From the NCBI GenBank assembly GCA_031216915.1, contig CM062293.1:153830285-153894284 (forward strand): a stretch of 64,000 nt of DNA, given 5' to 3'. The first letter of the stretch is position 1. The number at the start of each line of letters is the position of its first letter. Below are positions 24,775 through 35,599 of the stretch, one piece after another. Source of the stretch: Pictodentalium vernedei. Its lineage: Eukaryota; Mollusca; Scaphopoda; Dentaliida; Dentaliidae. The notes below the pieces were generated by a model that saw nothing but the letters and a program-made list of their open reading frames with translations, searched no databases and was not told the DNA's origin. A program made the translations under genes and the position numbers.

Positions 24775-25307
24775 TTAATTGTCTTCACTTCTTTCATTCT
24801 TTAACAATTTAACTTCAACATCATCCGCGTCCACACCAGTGTTCTCATCTAAGACAGCCACATTATTGGCGCTTTCATTATGTTTGTACTGGGGTTTCGA
24901 AGAGGCATTATTTTCATATTCCATATCAGACGATCTATTTTCCGTTCCCTGTTCTTCACTGCCTTCTGTGTATTTGTGTTCTGTCGCATTCTCAATCTTG
25001 TGCAGCGACATTTCCATGCTGTTTCTTTCCATATCACCCGGATGAGAGCTAACTCCATTTAACTCATCCCTCCTGTTCTGAATAGGTTTCACTGCACCAG
25101 TAAATTTTATTTTACTTATATTTCGCAGCGCGATATATTTAAACACTAAAGATAAACCACGAAGGCTCATAATTAAACCTTGTAGTTTATATCGGAAATC
25201 TATTACGTCATACATTGCGCATGATCCGATTCGATCGCATTTCGAATTCCATATCAGACATGTGGTGTCAATCATTGCCCCAAATATAATAGGACCTGGC
25301 ATCCAAC
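24775..25307 (-). CDS. SLCO-like: SLCO/OATP terminal coding exon
   Basis: The exon starts after TTTTAAG and completes a split Gly codon, giving G-W-MPGPIIFGAMIDTTCLIW, the strongly conserved PGPIxFGxxID-C-W signature before the last membrane segment of OATPs. A short loop follows (CDRIGSCAMYD), then the final hydrophobic helix (LQGLIMSLRGLSLVFKYIAL). The remaining cytosolic tail of about 115 residues is hydrophilic and acidic, ending VEVKLLKNERSEDN before the stop. The tail is not conserved in the family, which is normal. The next intron upstream is 11.5 kb and carries the intact LINE at 29.8-33.4 kb in the same orientation. Confidence 0.93.
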
Positions 25308-25462
25308 CTTAAAATAGAAATAGTAACTTGGATTCCTTCCTGTGAAGTAAAAGAAGTGATTGCGTAAATTATTATTATTACAGAAATTCAAAGGTGAAAT
25401 AAGATGCCTAGACACAGACATCAATAGATTTTTCTGCTGATTTGTAAGAGGGTGGGGATCTA

Positions 25463-25975
25463 CACTACAAAAAAATATAGGTTCTCTTTAGAACCAAAAC
25501 TGGTTCTAATCTTGTCCCTGAGATGGAACCAGTTCTGTTTAAACAGTCTTTATTTCAAATCAAATAAATTTACCAAGATTAGCATTCAATGTTAACAGAA
25601 TATTACATAAACCGAAGTAGATTCAGCTGTAAACTTGGAGCTTATTCAACACAGTCGCCAATCATTTTGAAACAAAGGAGATATGAACAGTTGGCATATC
25701 GAACCAGTTTTGGTTCTGTATAGAACCAAAACTGGTTCGGTATGCCAACTGTTCATATCTCCTTTGCTTAATAATGATTTGAGACAATCTCGTATAAGCT
25801 CTAAACTTACGGCTGAAACCCCCTCAATTTATGTTTAATTCTGTTAAACTTTAATGTTAATCTTTATAAATTTATTTGATTTGAAATAAATACTGTTTGA
25901 ACAGAACTGGTTCCATCTCAGGGACAAGATTAGAACCAGTTTTGGTTCTAAAGAGAACCTATATTTTTTGCAGTG
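25463..25975. mobile_element. 513-bp foldback MITE with CACTA-like ends
   Basis: The whole element is a long imperfect inverted repeat. The outer ends are CACTACAAAAAAATATAGG and CCTATATTTTTTGCAGTG, flanked by TA on both sides (25461-25462, 25976-25977). The inner apex near 25705-25745 is a strong palindrome (accaaaactggttc repeated on both strands). Arms pair over most of about 250 bp, with the middle more diverged. It has no coding capacity. The CACTA-like termini suggest a non-autonomous EnSpm/CACTA or Chapaev relative, but a 2-bp TA duplication does not settle the superfamily. Confidence 0.85.
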
Positions 25976-26676
25976 TAGTCAATAGAATGCTGACAGAAAT
26001 CTGTTTTAAAAATGAGGCTTGCTAATATTTGTGAGGAAAGAAAGATTTTCCTAACGCGTTCACCCCAAGTACTTTGCCATCATTAACGAGGGGGCTTTGC
26101 TGTTACAATTAGCCATTGTATAGCAATATGACACGTTAAACACCAATAAAAAGATAACGAGGGGACGTCATGTTCTTGAGTGTGAAAATATAATCGCAGA
26201 ATCAAACACAACAGTCAATTTTAGCAGACCAGACACCTCAAACTGCAGAATTTCGCAACAGCACGGCATCCCTACTACTGGAGCATATCATCCTCTGTTT
26301 CTAAACTGTGAAACATTATGCGTTTTTCGCCTTATTGTATCTACACATTACCTCAGAATAACTCCGTGTAAAAATCACATCTAAAAATAGACTATTTTCG
26401 AAGTCAAAGTTGCCCACAATTCCTATGGTAATTTCTTTTTCAAAGATACTTTGGCTGTGTTTAAATGATTTCAAAAAATTGGCATGCTCTGCTAAAGCTT
26501 GAAAATTGCAAATTTCAGACAGGAAAGCGAATTTGTTTACTTTCTTCATGTTTCAACTCCACTCAAACACTACATAATTACAATCGGTGATTGGTAGCAT
26601 TCGCTTCGAACGACTTTAGTGCACGGGTTGTTTTAATTTGTTTTCTGGAAAGTTAAGTGTGAGCAGCTGAAATTAA

Positions 26677-26917
26677 CCCTTTGAACACCAGAGGCCGCTT
26701 CACCGGCCAAGGGACATGGTACGTCATACTTTTATTAAGTAGGACGCCTGCTAAGTTAAGGGTGGGATAGACAAATCAATATTTTCAACGTGCAGCCCTA
26801 AGGCTGCACGTTGGAAATATTGATTGGTCTACCCCCAAATAATGAATAAGAACTCTTCTAATTTCTGCATATGAACTGACATGGAAGATACCACGAGGGT
26901 TCAAAGGGTTGAAAGGG
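26677..26917. mobile_element. TTAA-flanked palindromic MITE, separate subfamily
   Basis: TTAA at 26673-26676 and 26918-26921. The left end is CCCTTTGAACACC and the right end GGGTTCAAAGGG with an extra TTGAAAGGG before the TTAA. The central palindrome caacgtgcagccctaaggct runs into its complement, with arms reaching caaatcaatatt/aatattgattgg. Only the CCCTTT end and the TTAA target are shared with subfamilies A and D. Confidence 0.8.
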
Positions 26918-26921
26918 TTAA

Positions 26922-28960
26922 GCGATATATTTTGTTTACTTTTTTAGTTTTCAAAGTATTGAACATCATTCTCGTTGTACTGATCACGGTGGACACCACA
27001 GAGAAAATCCTTACGCCTTGGTTGGTGTATTCGGAAAAATCGACGTGACGGGGTGTATTAACGATTCTATTATCAATAACACACATCCGACTCGAAATGT
27101 TGTTTCGTTTGATACACTGGATTGCATAAAGTTACAAAAACATTGAACGTCACGATGTGTGAATACGTTCGTCAATACGCACGACTGCCAGTACGGATGG
27201 ACAGCACAAGGGGAGCAGATTCGGGTTCTATCATTCTGTCATGGCATGAGTTTTTATTGCACGGATCTATGGCATTGAATCCATTATATTTGAAATTTAG
27301 ACACAACACACAGAACATTTTAACCTTTTAAAATTCTTTGTTCCTTATTGATCACCTGTTTGAAATGAAAACAATAACAAAACTCAAATGTGATTGGTAA
27401 ATGATCTAACACAATGTCAGATCGAGACCGAAGCAGAAAAATATAAATGAAAATTGAGTCCAAACAGGTTATATATTTGTATTTTTAAGAAATAAGCTGC
27501 CGTTATCTTCAAAGTCAGAACCTGAGTGTTATTAAAGCACTTCCCATTTATAGAAAAAGTTTAGTTTTGTTAATTTTGGAGGATTTGCACAAAATCATTT
27601 TCTAATTGATATTCCATCTATCGGCTGTCGCCTTTCTAGGTCTTAATGCTCAGTTTCGATTGGCCGATTAGGAAAATGAGCAGTTTAGTTCCTTTGATGG
27701 ACACGTGACATCAGGTGAAAAAAGTCTGTCAACGGAAATCCTCATGGAACACGAGTTCTATGCGGATTTGTACATATTGAGCTGGAGAATAAGTAATAGA
27801 GGTGGAAAAATGTTTTAAAAAATCAGCATTTTTTGAGTGGTGGTAGATATATTTTGCGGGGTGCTCCTGGGCACTTCCTTCGAGTAAATCGATTGTTTTT
27901 TTGTTTTGTTTTTATTGATGTTTAAGGTCACATATTTATGCACAATGGCTAATCATGACCGAATCGATTGTTAAACATTAGAATTCAAACGCACAAAACG
28001 CCAGGTTAATACATTATTTTGTGGCAGTCTAGGTTGCGGAGACTTGGATAAGTGCCGATGGACCCAAACACCATAAAGCTGTGGTCGGTGGGAAAACATA
28101 AGGAAAAAAACAAATTGTATTTTGTTGAAACTACATGCTTACGCGCGTGAGTTTAGAGACGTCCCAGTCGAACTTTTCATGCCCATTGTTATGAAAATAA
28201 GCACCCAATGTTCCCAAAAGCATATGTTCCCATGATATAAACTTTCAATTAAAAGATTTCTTTTATTTCCGATGCATCGGAACGAGTTAATGAATATCAT
28301 CTACACCCAGGGGCCTCGAGATGCCCTCTGGTAGGCGGGGGTCCGGTGGGCATCCTCCGTGGAAATTTCCATCCTTGATGTGCAAATTACAAGGTTTTCA
28401 TGTTTTCCCGGGGGCGAATTACTTGAATGGACAATACCAAATCTGTGGGTTTCCATATGCAGGCGACAACAAAATATGCATTCAAGATACTTCAGCGACG
28501 GGTCCCTAACCCCGGGGTTACTATCCCGCTTCCCCCGATGGGCCAAGGGCGGACCAAGAAGGGGGAAATAGGGGGACTAGTCCCCCCTCCCCAAGCCCAC
28601 TAAAAAAGTCATGCACTTATTCCACACAATCTTGTCCTATAACGCCCCTCCTTAACTAATGACATCACGTTGCCAAATAAGGGGCATGATCCACTTTTAG
28701 ATTTCGCAGAATAACGGTTATTTATAGAACTGACGACAGTCACGTCTGCAAGTATCCACTGTTTGCAAAATCGATAGTCGAAAGCGGGACGCGTTGAAGC
28801 GAAGTATAAAAGAATATTTTGTCGCCACAAAGCCGAAGAAATGGTATGTTCCTGGTATCATTGTTTTTACATCACTTACCTCAAACTTGAAGATAATGTT
28901 AACGGGGAGCCAATATTTCCAGTCGCGTATGTTTCCGAGTTCTAATTTTACTGAGGGCTT
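26922..28960. other. Intronic gene-free stretch
   Basis: Within the last intron of the SLCO gene. I recognise no gene or repeat family. A GC-richer patch at about 28300-28580 has short open frames on both strands that I cannot assign. Confidence 0.4.
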
Positions 28961-28970
28961 CTGGCATTCG

Positions 28971-29029
28971 CCGGGTCAACTCAACTGGCCATTCGCCCGA
29001 ATCTGCGAATGGCCAGTTGAGTTGACCGG
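28971..29029. repeat. Foldback hairpin
   Basis: ccgggtcaactcaactggcc on the left pairs with ggccagttgagttgaccgg on the right, with an attcgcccgaatctgcgaat apex. One mismatch in the outer part. Confidence 0.85.
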
Positions 29030-29080
29030 TCGAGTTCTCATTGTGGCACACCGCAGTGCCTACAACAATCTTTAAACTTA

Positions 29081-29275
29081 TTATACCCCCACTCTCTGAA
29101 AAAGTGGGGTATACCGGATTGCATCGGTCCGTCGATGGGTCGGTCGTTCGGTGTGTCGGTCAGATGTCCATCGTGATCCGGGCCATAACTCCTATAATAG
29201 CAGAGGCAAATTGATGAAATGTATAGGTGTGTGGTGTGATATCGCCTTTCTAACAAATATCGAATTGCGTTCGCC
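29081..29275 (+). repeat. Dispersed repeat starting TTATACCCCCACT
   Basis: It begins with a small hairpin (tataccccc actctctgaaaaagt ggggtata), continues through a gtcggtcg-rich segment and then ccgggccataactcctataa. I recall sequences of this kind as dispersed repeats in marine invertebrate genomes, but I cannot name the family or its right end. Confidence 0.45.
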
Positions 29276-29811
29276 GTCGGACATATTCAATTGGAGGCCA
29301 GAATGCATTTAGAAGCCACCTCAGAGCACCTGAAAATCAAAAATTTCTTGGGGACCAGACCCCCACACAAACGCACGTCCCTTCGGCACGTGCGGCAGAC
29401 GCCTTCGGCGACTGATGCTAGGACTCTATCGGATCACATCAGCCCCCTCCCCCCCCCCCCCGTATTTTAATCCCCCGATCCGCCCATGCCGCCCTATAAT
29501 AGAAATACACATAATAGCCGTTTCCCGGACATGACAACATTAAATTTACAAGCACATCAAAAACTCTCATTGTAAACGCATAACTCTTAACATGAAAACA
29601 TGATTTCAATTGAAGAGTATCGTTCACGTTCATTTCGAAACTGTATCCTTACACTTTCAACAAAACAAATAAAAACAAGCGGGTCTCCTCTGTTTCGGTA
29701 TAAAGATGTACCTCTAATAGGTTTTTTTTTTAAACAATATTTTTATTTCCTCAATGAAATGGGGTTTGGCGAACAGGCAATGCCTATATTAACGCCGTAC
29801 CCTACAGAGAA

Positions 29812-32800
29812 ATACAATACAATACAATACAATGGTGCAGGTGCAACTGTACATAAAACAGAAACTGATCCAATGAAGTGGAAAGAAAGAGAAAGTACCA
29901 TACTATATCCCACCATTTACTTTAAATAATTTACCTATCTATTGGGTGTGGAGGCAATCTACTTTCATTTATATGATAGGCCCACTAAAATCTCTCTCTC
30001 CCAATACAGCAAAGGTCATTGTCAGGGTTCTTTTCCACTGGAAATAAACCAGTCACTGGAATCTCATCGTTTCCCTAATATATTCTTGAACCGCACTAAA
30101 TATACTGGCGTTTTCCAAGGCAGTTTTCTCCGTATCCCCATATAGCATAAGAGTGATATTAGTGGCGTGGCCCAATTTTATTAGAAGCGAATTTCTTTGT
30201 TCTGCATATAGAGGACACATTAATAAATAGTGTTCAGTGTCTTCATATACATGACCGCAGCCACAAGATGCATTATCACTTATAAACCTATCAAATTTAT
30301 GTCCGTTTAAATCACTACAATTTAACCGCAGCTTCGTGTGAACAATTTGTTCCTTTCTGCTACCCACATAATAAAACCCAGGGACGACATTGTCGTTAAT
30401 TGCAAGTTTCTTCTTAAAATGATCTACGGAAGTACAGTTCTGCAGATCTGCGCTTAAGCCGTTCCAAAGTTTTACCACTGATGGCAGAAACGAGTTAGAA
30501 AACCTGTTCGTGTTACATTTAATTTCCCTTAACAAGCTCGAAGATCTTAGCGAGTAATAAGTCAATTCTGATACAGGTTGCGGAATGAGCAGCCTAATGT
30601 AGTTTGGGACGCTTGTGAACATAATCTTATACAACGCTACTAATTTGTGGCGTCGTCTACGCTCTTTCAGTGGTATGAAACCAGATTCTCTATAGATAAG
30701 TTGATGACTTGTCCCCCTAGTGACCCCTATTATGGTTCGTAGAGCATCCAAGTGTAAATTTTCTAGGAGTGTTGATTTAGTCTCCGTGCAACCATCCCAT
30801 ATAACATCGGCATAATCAAACAGCGGGAGAATGAAGTATTGATATAGAGTTTCCAATGCTTGTCTGGACAATCTGTATTTTAGGCTTCTAAGACAGTTTA
30901 TCATAGGGCTGACTTTACTTATAAGACTCTCTATGTGTGAATCCCATTGTCCTGTTTTTGAAAAGATCAACCCAAGATGTTTATGAGTATCCGTCTCTTC
31001 TATTTGCTGACCTAGGAGGTAAAGATGGGGGCGAAGCGTGGGATTTACTCTATTTGAAATATACAGCGATTCGGTCTTTAGTGGATTAAATATAACCTGC
31101 CATGTTTTAGACCACTGGGCAATTTTTCTCAGGTCATTATTCAAAACTTCTGCTGCTAATTTTGCATCTTCGATTACCAGATAAAGTGTTGTATCATCGG
31201 CATAAAGTCTAATATTGGAAGTAATATCTTTAACAATATCATTTATGTATATATTGAACAGGAGGGGCCCTAAAACGGATCCCTGTGGCACGCCAGCTTT
31301 AATGGTTTGATTTTTGGATTTCTCCCCATTTACAACTACATACTGTGAGCGGTTTGTTAGGTAGCTTTTAAACCATGCTAGTAGGTTACCTCTTATTCCA
31401 ATTGAGTCTAATTTATGAATTAATCCGTCATGCCATACTCTATCGAATGCTTTACTTATATCACAGAATACTAATCTGACTTCTTTATTGTTGTCCATAT
31501 TACTAGCAATGTAGTTTTCAATATCTATTAATTGGTAAATTGTACTGTCACCCGGAATGAAGCCTGACTGTAGGGGTGTTAACAATTCGTTTTCCACCAA
31601 GAAAGAAAAAATGTGTCTAAAAATTACTTTTTCCAGAATTTTACTGACAGAACTTGTCAAAGAGACTGGCCGATAGTTTACCTTGTCATTAACTGATGAT
31701 TTCTTATGGATAGGCACAACACTGGCTTTCTTCCATAAACTTGGGAACTCATTACGTGATAGAGACAGATTAAAAAGATATGTCAGAGGGAAAGCTAACT
31801 GTTGAGCACATGCCTTAATGATTCTGTTATTAATTAAATCTGGTCCGCTAGCTTTCTGGGGATCTAACTTACTAATAACTGACATTACTTCTTCTTCAGA
31901 GATTACTATGGATTCCAGGCTCATTTCACAACGTGGGATGAGTGGTAGTTCCTTGTCATCGACAGAGTTAGCTTGATCAACAAAATACGTATTTAGTAAG
32001 TCTGCAATCGAGGTTGCATCGCTAATTATTTCCCCATCTTCTTCGAGTGGCGGGAAAAATTCATGCGAAACATTGTGCTCTTTAGAGAATGATTTCAGTG
32101 TCCTCCACCAGTGTTTACTGCCAAAGTTTCGAGTTGATACATAGGTTTCAGTTTTAAGATCGTATTCTGCTTTGGCTGCCCGTATGAGTGATATAGTTTC
32201 ATTTCTATCATGCCTAAATCTAGCCCAGTCTTCGGCCCTATTTGTCTGCTTAGCTATTCTGTGTGATCGATCACGCACTCTCATCATTTTACGGATCGTT
32301 GAATTCATCCAAGCTTTATCTTTCGGTCGTACTTCAATGGTTTTATTTGGTATGTAGTTTTTAGCTGATTCAATGATATATGATGTAAGGCTCTCTGTGG
32401 TTTCATTTAAATTTTCCGTGAAAAAGTCTTCCCACGTAGTTTGTGCAAAATGTGCCTGTAATCCGTCTATATCCATATTACTATAATCCCAAATTTGTCT
32501 TTTAAAACAGGCAATTTTACTCTTTGTGAATTTTAACGTAACAGCAGTAGCATGGTGGTCACTACAAAAGGGAGGAATAACAGAACAATTTCCAACTAGA
32601 GTTGGGCACGATACTAAAATTAGATCAAGCAGACTGCAGGAGCGTTCAGTTACTCGCGTGGGGTCTTTGACAATTTGAGATAGGCTGTAGTCGTTTTCCA
32701 GCTGCCTGATCCTTGGGTGAGTATTCTTGAGACAGTCAAGGTTGAAATCTCCGACTATCACACATTTCTGCGACATGTCATTTCTTGCTCTTTGGATAGA

Positions 32801-33400
32801 TTCATCAATAAGACTCCAATAATAATTATTGCCAGTTGGGGGCCTGTATACAACTCCGAGTATAAATTTCTGGTTTTGACTCCGAATTTCTGTCCAGATT
32901 AATTCTAAGCCTGGGATTTCAAGATCACGCCGACGTTTCCAAACTATGTCAGACTTAATATAGACTGCTACTCCTCCCCCTAGTCCCTCCCCTCTGTCCA
33001 TACGAATAGGTGGGTAATGGTAGCCTTGTATTTGAATATCATTATTTTGAACGGTATTTGTCAACAAAGTTTCCGAAACAGAAATGATATCATAATTTCC
33101 TAATTCAGCGCTTATCATATCAGTTTTGTTGCGGAGACCTCTAACATTGATGTGCACAATCTTTATTTCTCCAGGATTAACTTCGATATCTCCACTTGTA
33201 AACAAATGCATAAAAATCATTATGCTTAAACCTCGAACTCCAACCGTGCATAGAAGCATCACAAGAAGAAAGTCATCGCGATTCAAAGTGGATTTTTGTC
33301 GGCCTCCACCCCTGAAAAGCCCAATTCTCGCGCGATAAGTCGATATATCGTCATCCATTTTGTACCATCGGTACACATGTAATACGAGTTTGCGAGAATT
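29812..33400 (-). mobile_element. Near-complete CR1/jockey-group LINE
   Basis: The element consists of the ORF at 30053-33376, a 3' UTR of about 240 bases and a terminal microsatellite. On its own strand the 3' end reads a repeated TTGTA unit (plus-strand ATACA repeats at 29812-29834), a type of tail typical of CR1/L2-group elements rather than poly(A). The 5' boundary just beyond 33376 is not defined by eye. It lies in the last intron of the SLCO gene in the gene's own orientation. With an undisturbed ORF it is the youngest element in the window and may still be mobile. Confidence 0.85.
30053..33376 (-). CDS. LINE endonuclease-reverse transcriptase, 1107 aa, intact
   Basis: One open frame encodes, in order, a basic N-terminus with a hydrophobic segment (FLLVMLLCTVGVRGLSIMIF, about residues 36-55) and a 2A-like motif, GDIEVNPGE, near residue 65. 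The APE endonuclease follows at about 70-290: HINVRGL, SVSETLL, GVVYRPPTG, VGDFNLDC and CSDHHATAV. The RT covers about 500-800: NYRPVSLTSSVSKILEK, VFCDISKAFDRVWHDG, AGVPQGSVLGPLLF and the catalytic LYADDTTLY. A C-terminal CGCGHVYEDTEHYLLMCPLY knuckle comes last. All expected catalytic motifs of APE and RT are present. The product would nick target DNA and copy its own RNA at the site in the nucleus. No separate ORF1 is visible, and the length fits single-ORF or second-ORF proteins of the group. Confidence 0.93.
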   Translation of the reverse strand: MYRWYKMDDDISTYRARIGLFRGGGRQKSTLNRDDFLLVMLLCTVGVRGLSIMIFMHLFTSGDIEVNPGEIKIVHINVRGLRNKTDMISAELGNYDIISVSETLLTNTVQNNDIQIQGYHYPPIRMDRGEGLGGGVAVYIKSDIVWKRRRDLEIPGLELIWTEIRSQNQKFILGVVYRPPTGNNYYWSLIDESIQRARNDMSQKCVIVGDFNLDCLKNTHPRIRQLENDYSLSQIVKDPTRVTERSCSLLDLILVSCPTLVGNCSVIPPFCSDHHATAVTLKFTKSKIACFKRQIWDYSNMDIDGLQAHFAQTTWEDFFTENLNETTESLTSYIIESAKNYIPNKTIEVRPKDKAWMNSTIRKMMRVRDRSHRIAKQTNRAEDWARFRHDRNETISLIRAAKAEYDLKTETYVSTRNFGSKHWWRTLKSFSKEHNVSHEFFPPLEEDGEIISDATSIADLLNTYFVDQANSVDDKELPLIPRCEMSLESIVISEEEVMSVISKLDPQKASGPDLINNRIIKACAQQLAFPLTYLFNLSLSRNEFPSLWKKASVVPIHKKSSVNDKVNYRPVSLTSSVSKILEKVIFRHIFSFLVENELLTPLQSGFIPGDSTIYQLIDIENYIASNMDNNKEVRLVFCDISKAFDRVWHDGLIHKLDSIGIRGNLLAWFKSYLTNRSQYVVVNGEKSKNQTIKAGVPQGSVLGPLLFNIYINDIVKDITSNIRLYADDTTLYLVIEDAKLAAEVLNNDLRKIAQWSKTWQVIFNPLKTESLYISNRVNPTLRPHLYLLGQQIEETDTHKHLGLIFSKTGQWDSHIESLISKVSPMINCLRSLKYRLSRQALETLYQYFILPLFDYADVIWDGCTETKSTLLENLHLDALRTIIGVTRGTSHQLIYRESGFIPLKERRRRHKLVALYKIMFTSVPNYIRLLIPQPVSELTYYSLRSSSLLREIKCNTNRFSNSFLPSVVKLWNGLSADLQNCTSVDHFKKKLAINDNVVPGFYYVGSRKEQIVHTKLRLNCSDLNGHKFDRFISDNASCGCGHVYEDTEHYLLMCPLYAEQRNSLLIKLGHATNITLMLYGDTEKTALENASIFSAVQEYIRETMRFQ

Positions 33401-33950
33401 GGTCTTTCAAGATTTGAATTCTAATGTGAGACGAAAGTGGTACATTTCTCAGACCAGTTTTCGTGCAAAAACATTTTAAACAGAAAAACAAAATGAAATT
33501 TAAAATAATTGATGGATGTCGTTTCATTGAAACGAAAAATGGTATTTAGGTGATGCAGTATCAGATAGAAAATTAATGATGTTAATGTTTCTTACAAAAC
33601 ATTCATACATTCACATAACGATGGGTTTTGGTGGCCATTGAAAAAAAAAATGGAGAAAACAAAAGAAGGAAAATGTGGGCACCAAAGCAAAAGCCAATAA
33701 CCTCCTTGTCCGTATTTCATTTTCAGTTGAACACAAAATACAATTTTGTTTATATAAATATGTTCTACTATAAACCATTGCAGAGTGATTGTGGGCACCC
33801 TCCAACAATTCGCAACCAATCCTATTTGGGATAACTAAATTAGACCACCAATCTTGAACATCAGAAACCACTCAACAAGTATCATCCTACCAATAAAATT
33901 TTCTAATTGCATTTTGATAGCGCAGAAGAGTTATCTCATAAAATTTTTGG
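33401..33950. other. Intronic gene-free stretch
   Basis: Nothing recognisable. Short overlapping frames at 33592-33871 are not convincing. Confidence 0.4.
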
Positions 33951-35395
33951 ACGAGATAAGTAAATTATCGTAACATCTAACTACTGCTGAAAATCTGTTC
34001 ATTCACAGTACGCTAGAGAGTGCCCATGAACACTCTCCAGTGAACAATAAGGAAACAGTTCCATATCAAAAAACCGTCACTCAAACAACATAAAATGCCA
34101 TTGGTTTATAATGGCATTGAAAGTTCCATATCTTCCTCATAAAATTCTCAGAGAGGGTAAATATATTATCATTAACTAACTACTGGCCAGATAATGGGCA
34201 TTAAGCAACTCCACATTGTGTGCCTAGGTACTGAAATAGTGGAGGAGGCTTCTGCATTTATTACACTTATATCAAAGGTCATGGTTCCAATATCTGTTTG
34301 AATATGTATTCATTCACACTTAAATTCACTCAAACCAACATAATAAGTATAGAAAACTGAAATACTATGGGAAACTTCTATTGCCCTAATATGAATGATC
34401 ATGATTGCAATATCTGTTGGGACAGTACCTGCAGAGTGCCCATGAACACTCTCCAAAAAACTCTAAGAAAACAGCTCTATTTCAGCAAATGTTCATTCAA
34501 CCAACTCTTATATTTATGACAGAATAGAAGAGTTGCATACGCACTCATGAAGTTCTAGGGGAGACTTCAGCATGCATTGTACTTATACTAATAGCCGTGG
34601 TTTCAATATCTGCTTGGATATTTGTTTCCACACAGATTACTGGAGAGTGCTCATGAGACACTCCCCAATAAACTGTAACAAAACTGTCACAACAGAACCT
34701 TCAATCGACCAAACCATAATATGTATAGGTACTGAAATATAGGAGGAAACTTCTATTACATTAATCTTAATGGTCTCGGTTGCAACATCTTTCAGTATTT
34801 GTTCACCTACAGTTCACTGGAGAGTGCCCAGGAGCACTCCCCAATAAACTATAAGGAAACAATTCTAAACAATAAAATTATTATTATTATTATTAACCAA
34901 CATAATATGCTGATTTTGCTAAAAATATATTGTCTCGTCAAATCATTAAGTTTTCCTTGTTTAAAGACCCATCTGGCTTCAGTACATACAATACAGGCTT
35001 CAGGTCTATTTTTTTCCTGTCCAAACAGAGCTCCATGACCTCTGAAAACAAGATATAACTGAACAAATGCTTCAAACATACTTGAATGGTATAGGTACTG
35101 ATATATACATACAGTAGATTCCACTTAATTTTATCTCTTAAATGAACATGCCTGTCAATTGAATATAACTTCCAGACACCAAACCATTTACCATATCTTC
35201 AGTTTAACTTTGTCCTATCTATTGCGTAGATTGTGGAAAAAAAACTCCTGTTACTTGAATAAAGAAACTTGTAAATTGTCAAGAAATTGCCTCCACAATC
35301 ATTAGATTATCCTTCTTTATAGACCTGTTTGGCCTCAGAACATCCAATACAGGCATCCAATCTATTTTATCCGGTAATAGGTAACTCTCTTCTCG
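33950..35395. repeat. Diverged tandem array, units about 175-210 bp
   Basis: A recurring block holds gagagtgcccatgaacactc near 34013 and 34437, and variants near 34643 and 34818, each followed by ccaataaactgtaa-like sequence and cagttc or aacagctc. Between them, ggaggaaacttctattac and tggttycaatatctg motifs recur in the same order. A later pair (tggcttcagtacatacaata near 34973, tggcctcagaacatccaata near 35332) is 360 bp apart. The copies differ by tens of percent, so the array is old. Each unit carries a small palindrome, gagagtgccca/cactctc. Confidence 0.7.
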
Positions 35396-35599
35396 TTGCG
35401 GTGAGATGGCATTTTCATTTGTTGACTAAAAATTCTTTTTCATTTATTTGTTAACAAATATGTGTTTTTGTGCGTTCCATGTTTATTAATAAACAAATAT
35501 CAACCATCTATTTTAATTTTTAACTCTAATTTGTATTATTCTGGAGGCAAAATTATCAACATTCTACTGAACGTGACCCCCAAAAAATAAATACTTCAT

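Noticed and set aside
33950-35395. CRISPR-like array
   Set aside because: Units are long, diverged and lack uniform short repeats with unique spacers; this is an old eukaryotic tandem array.
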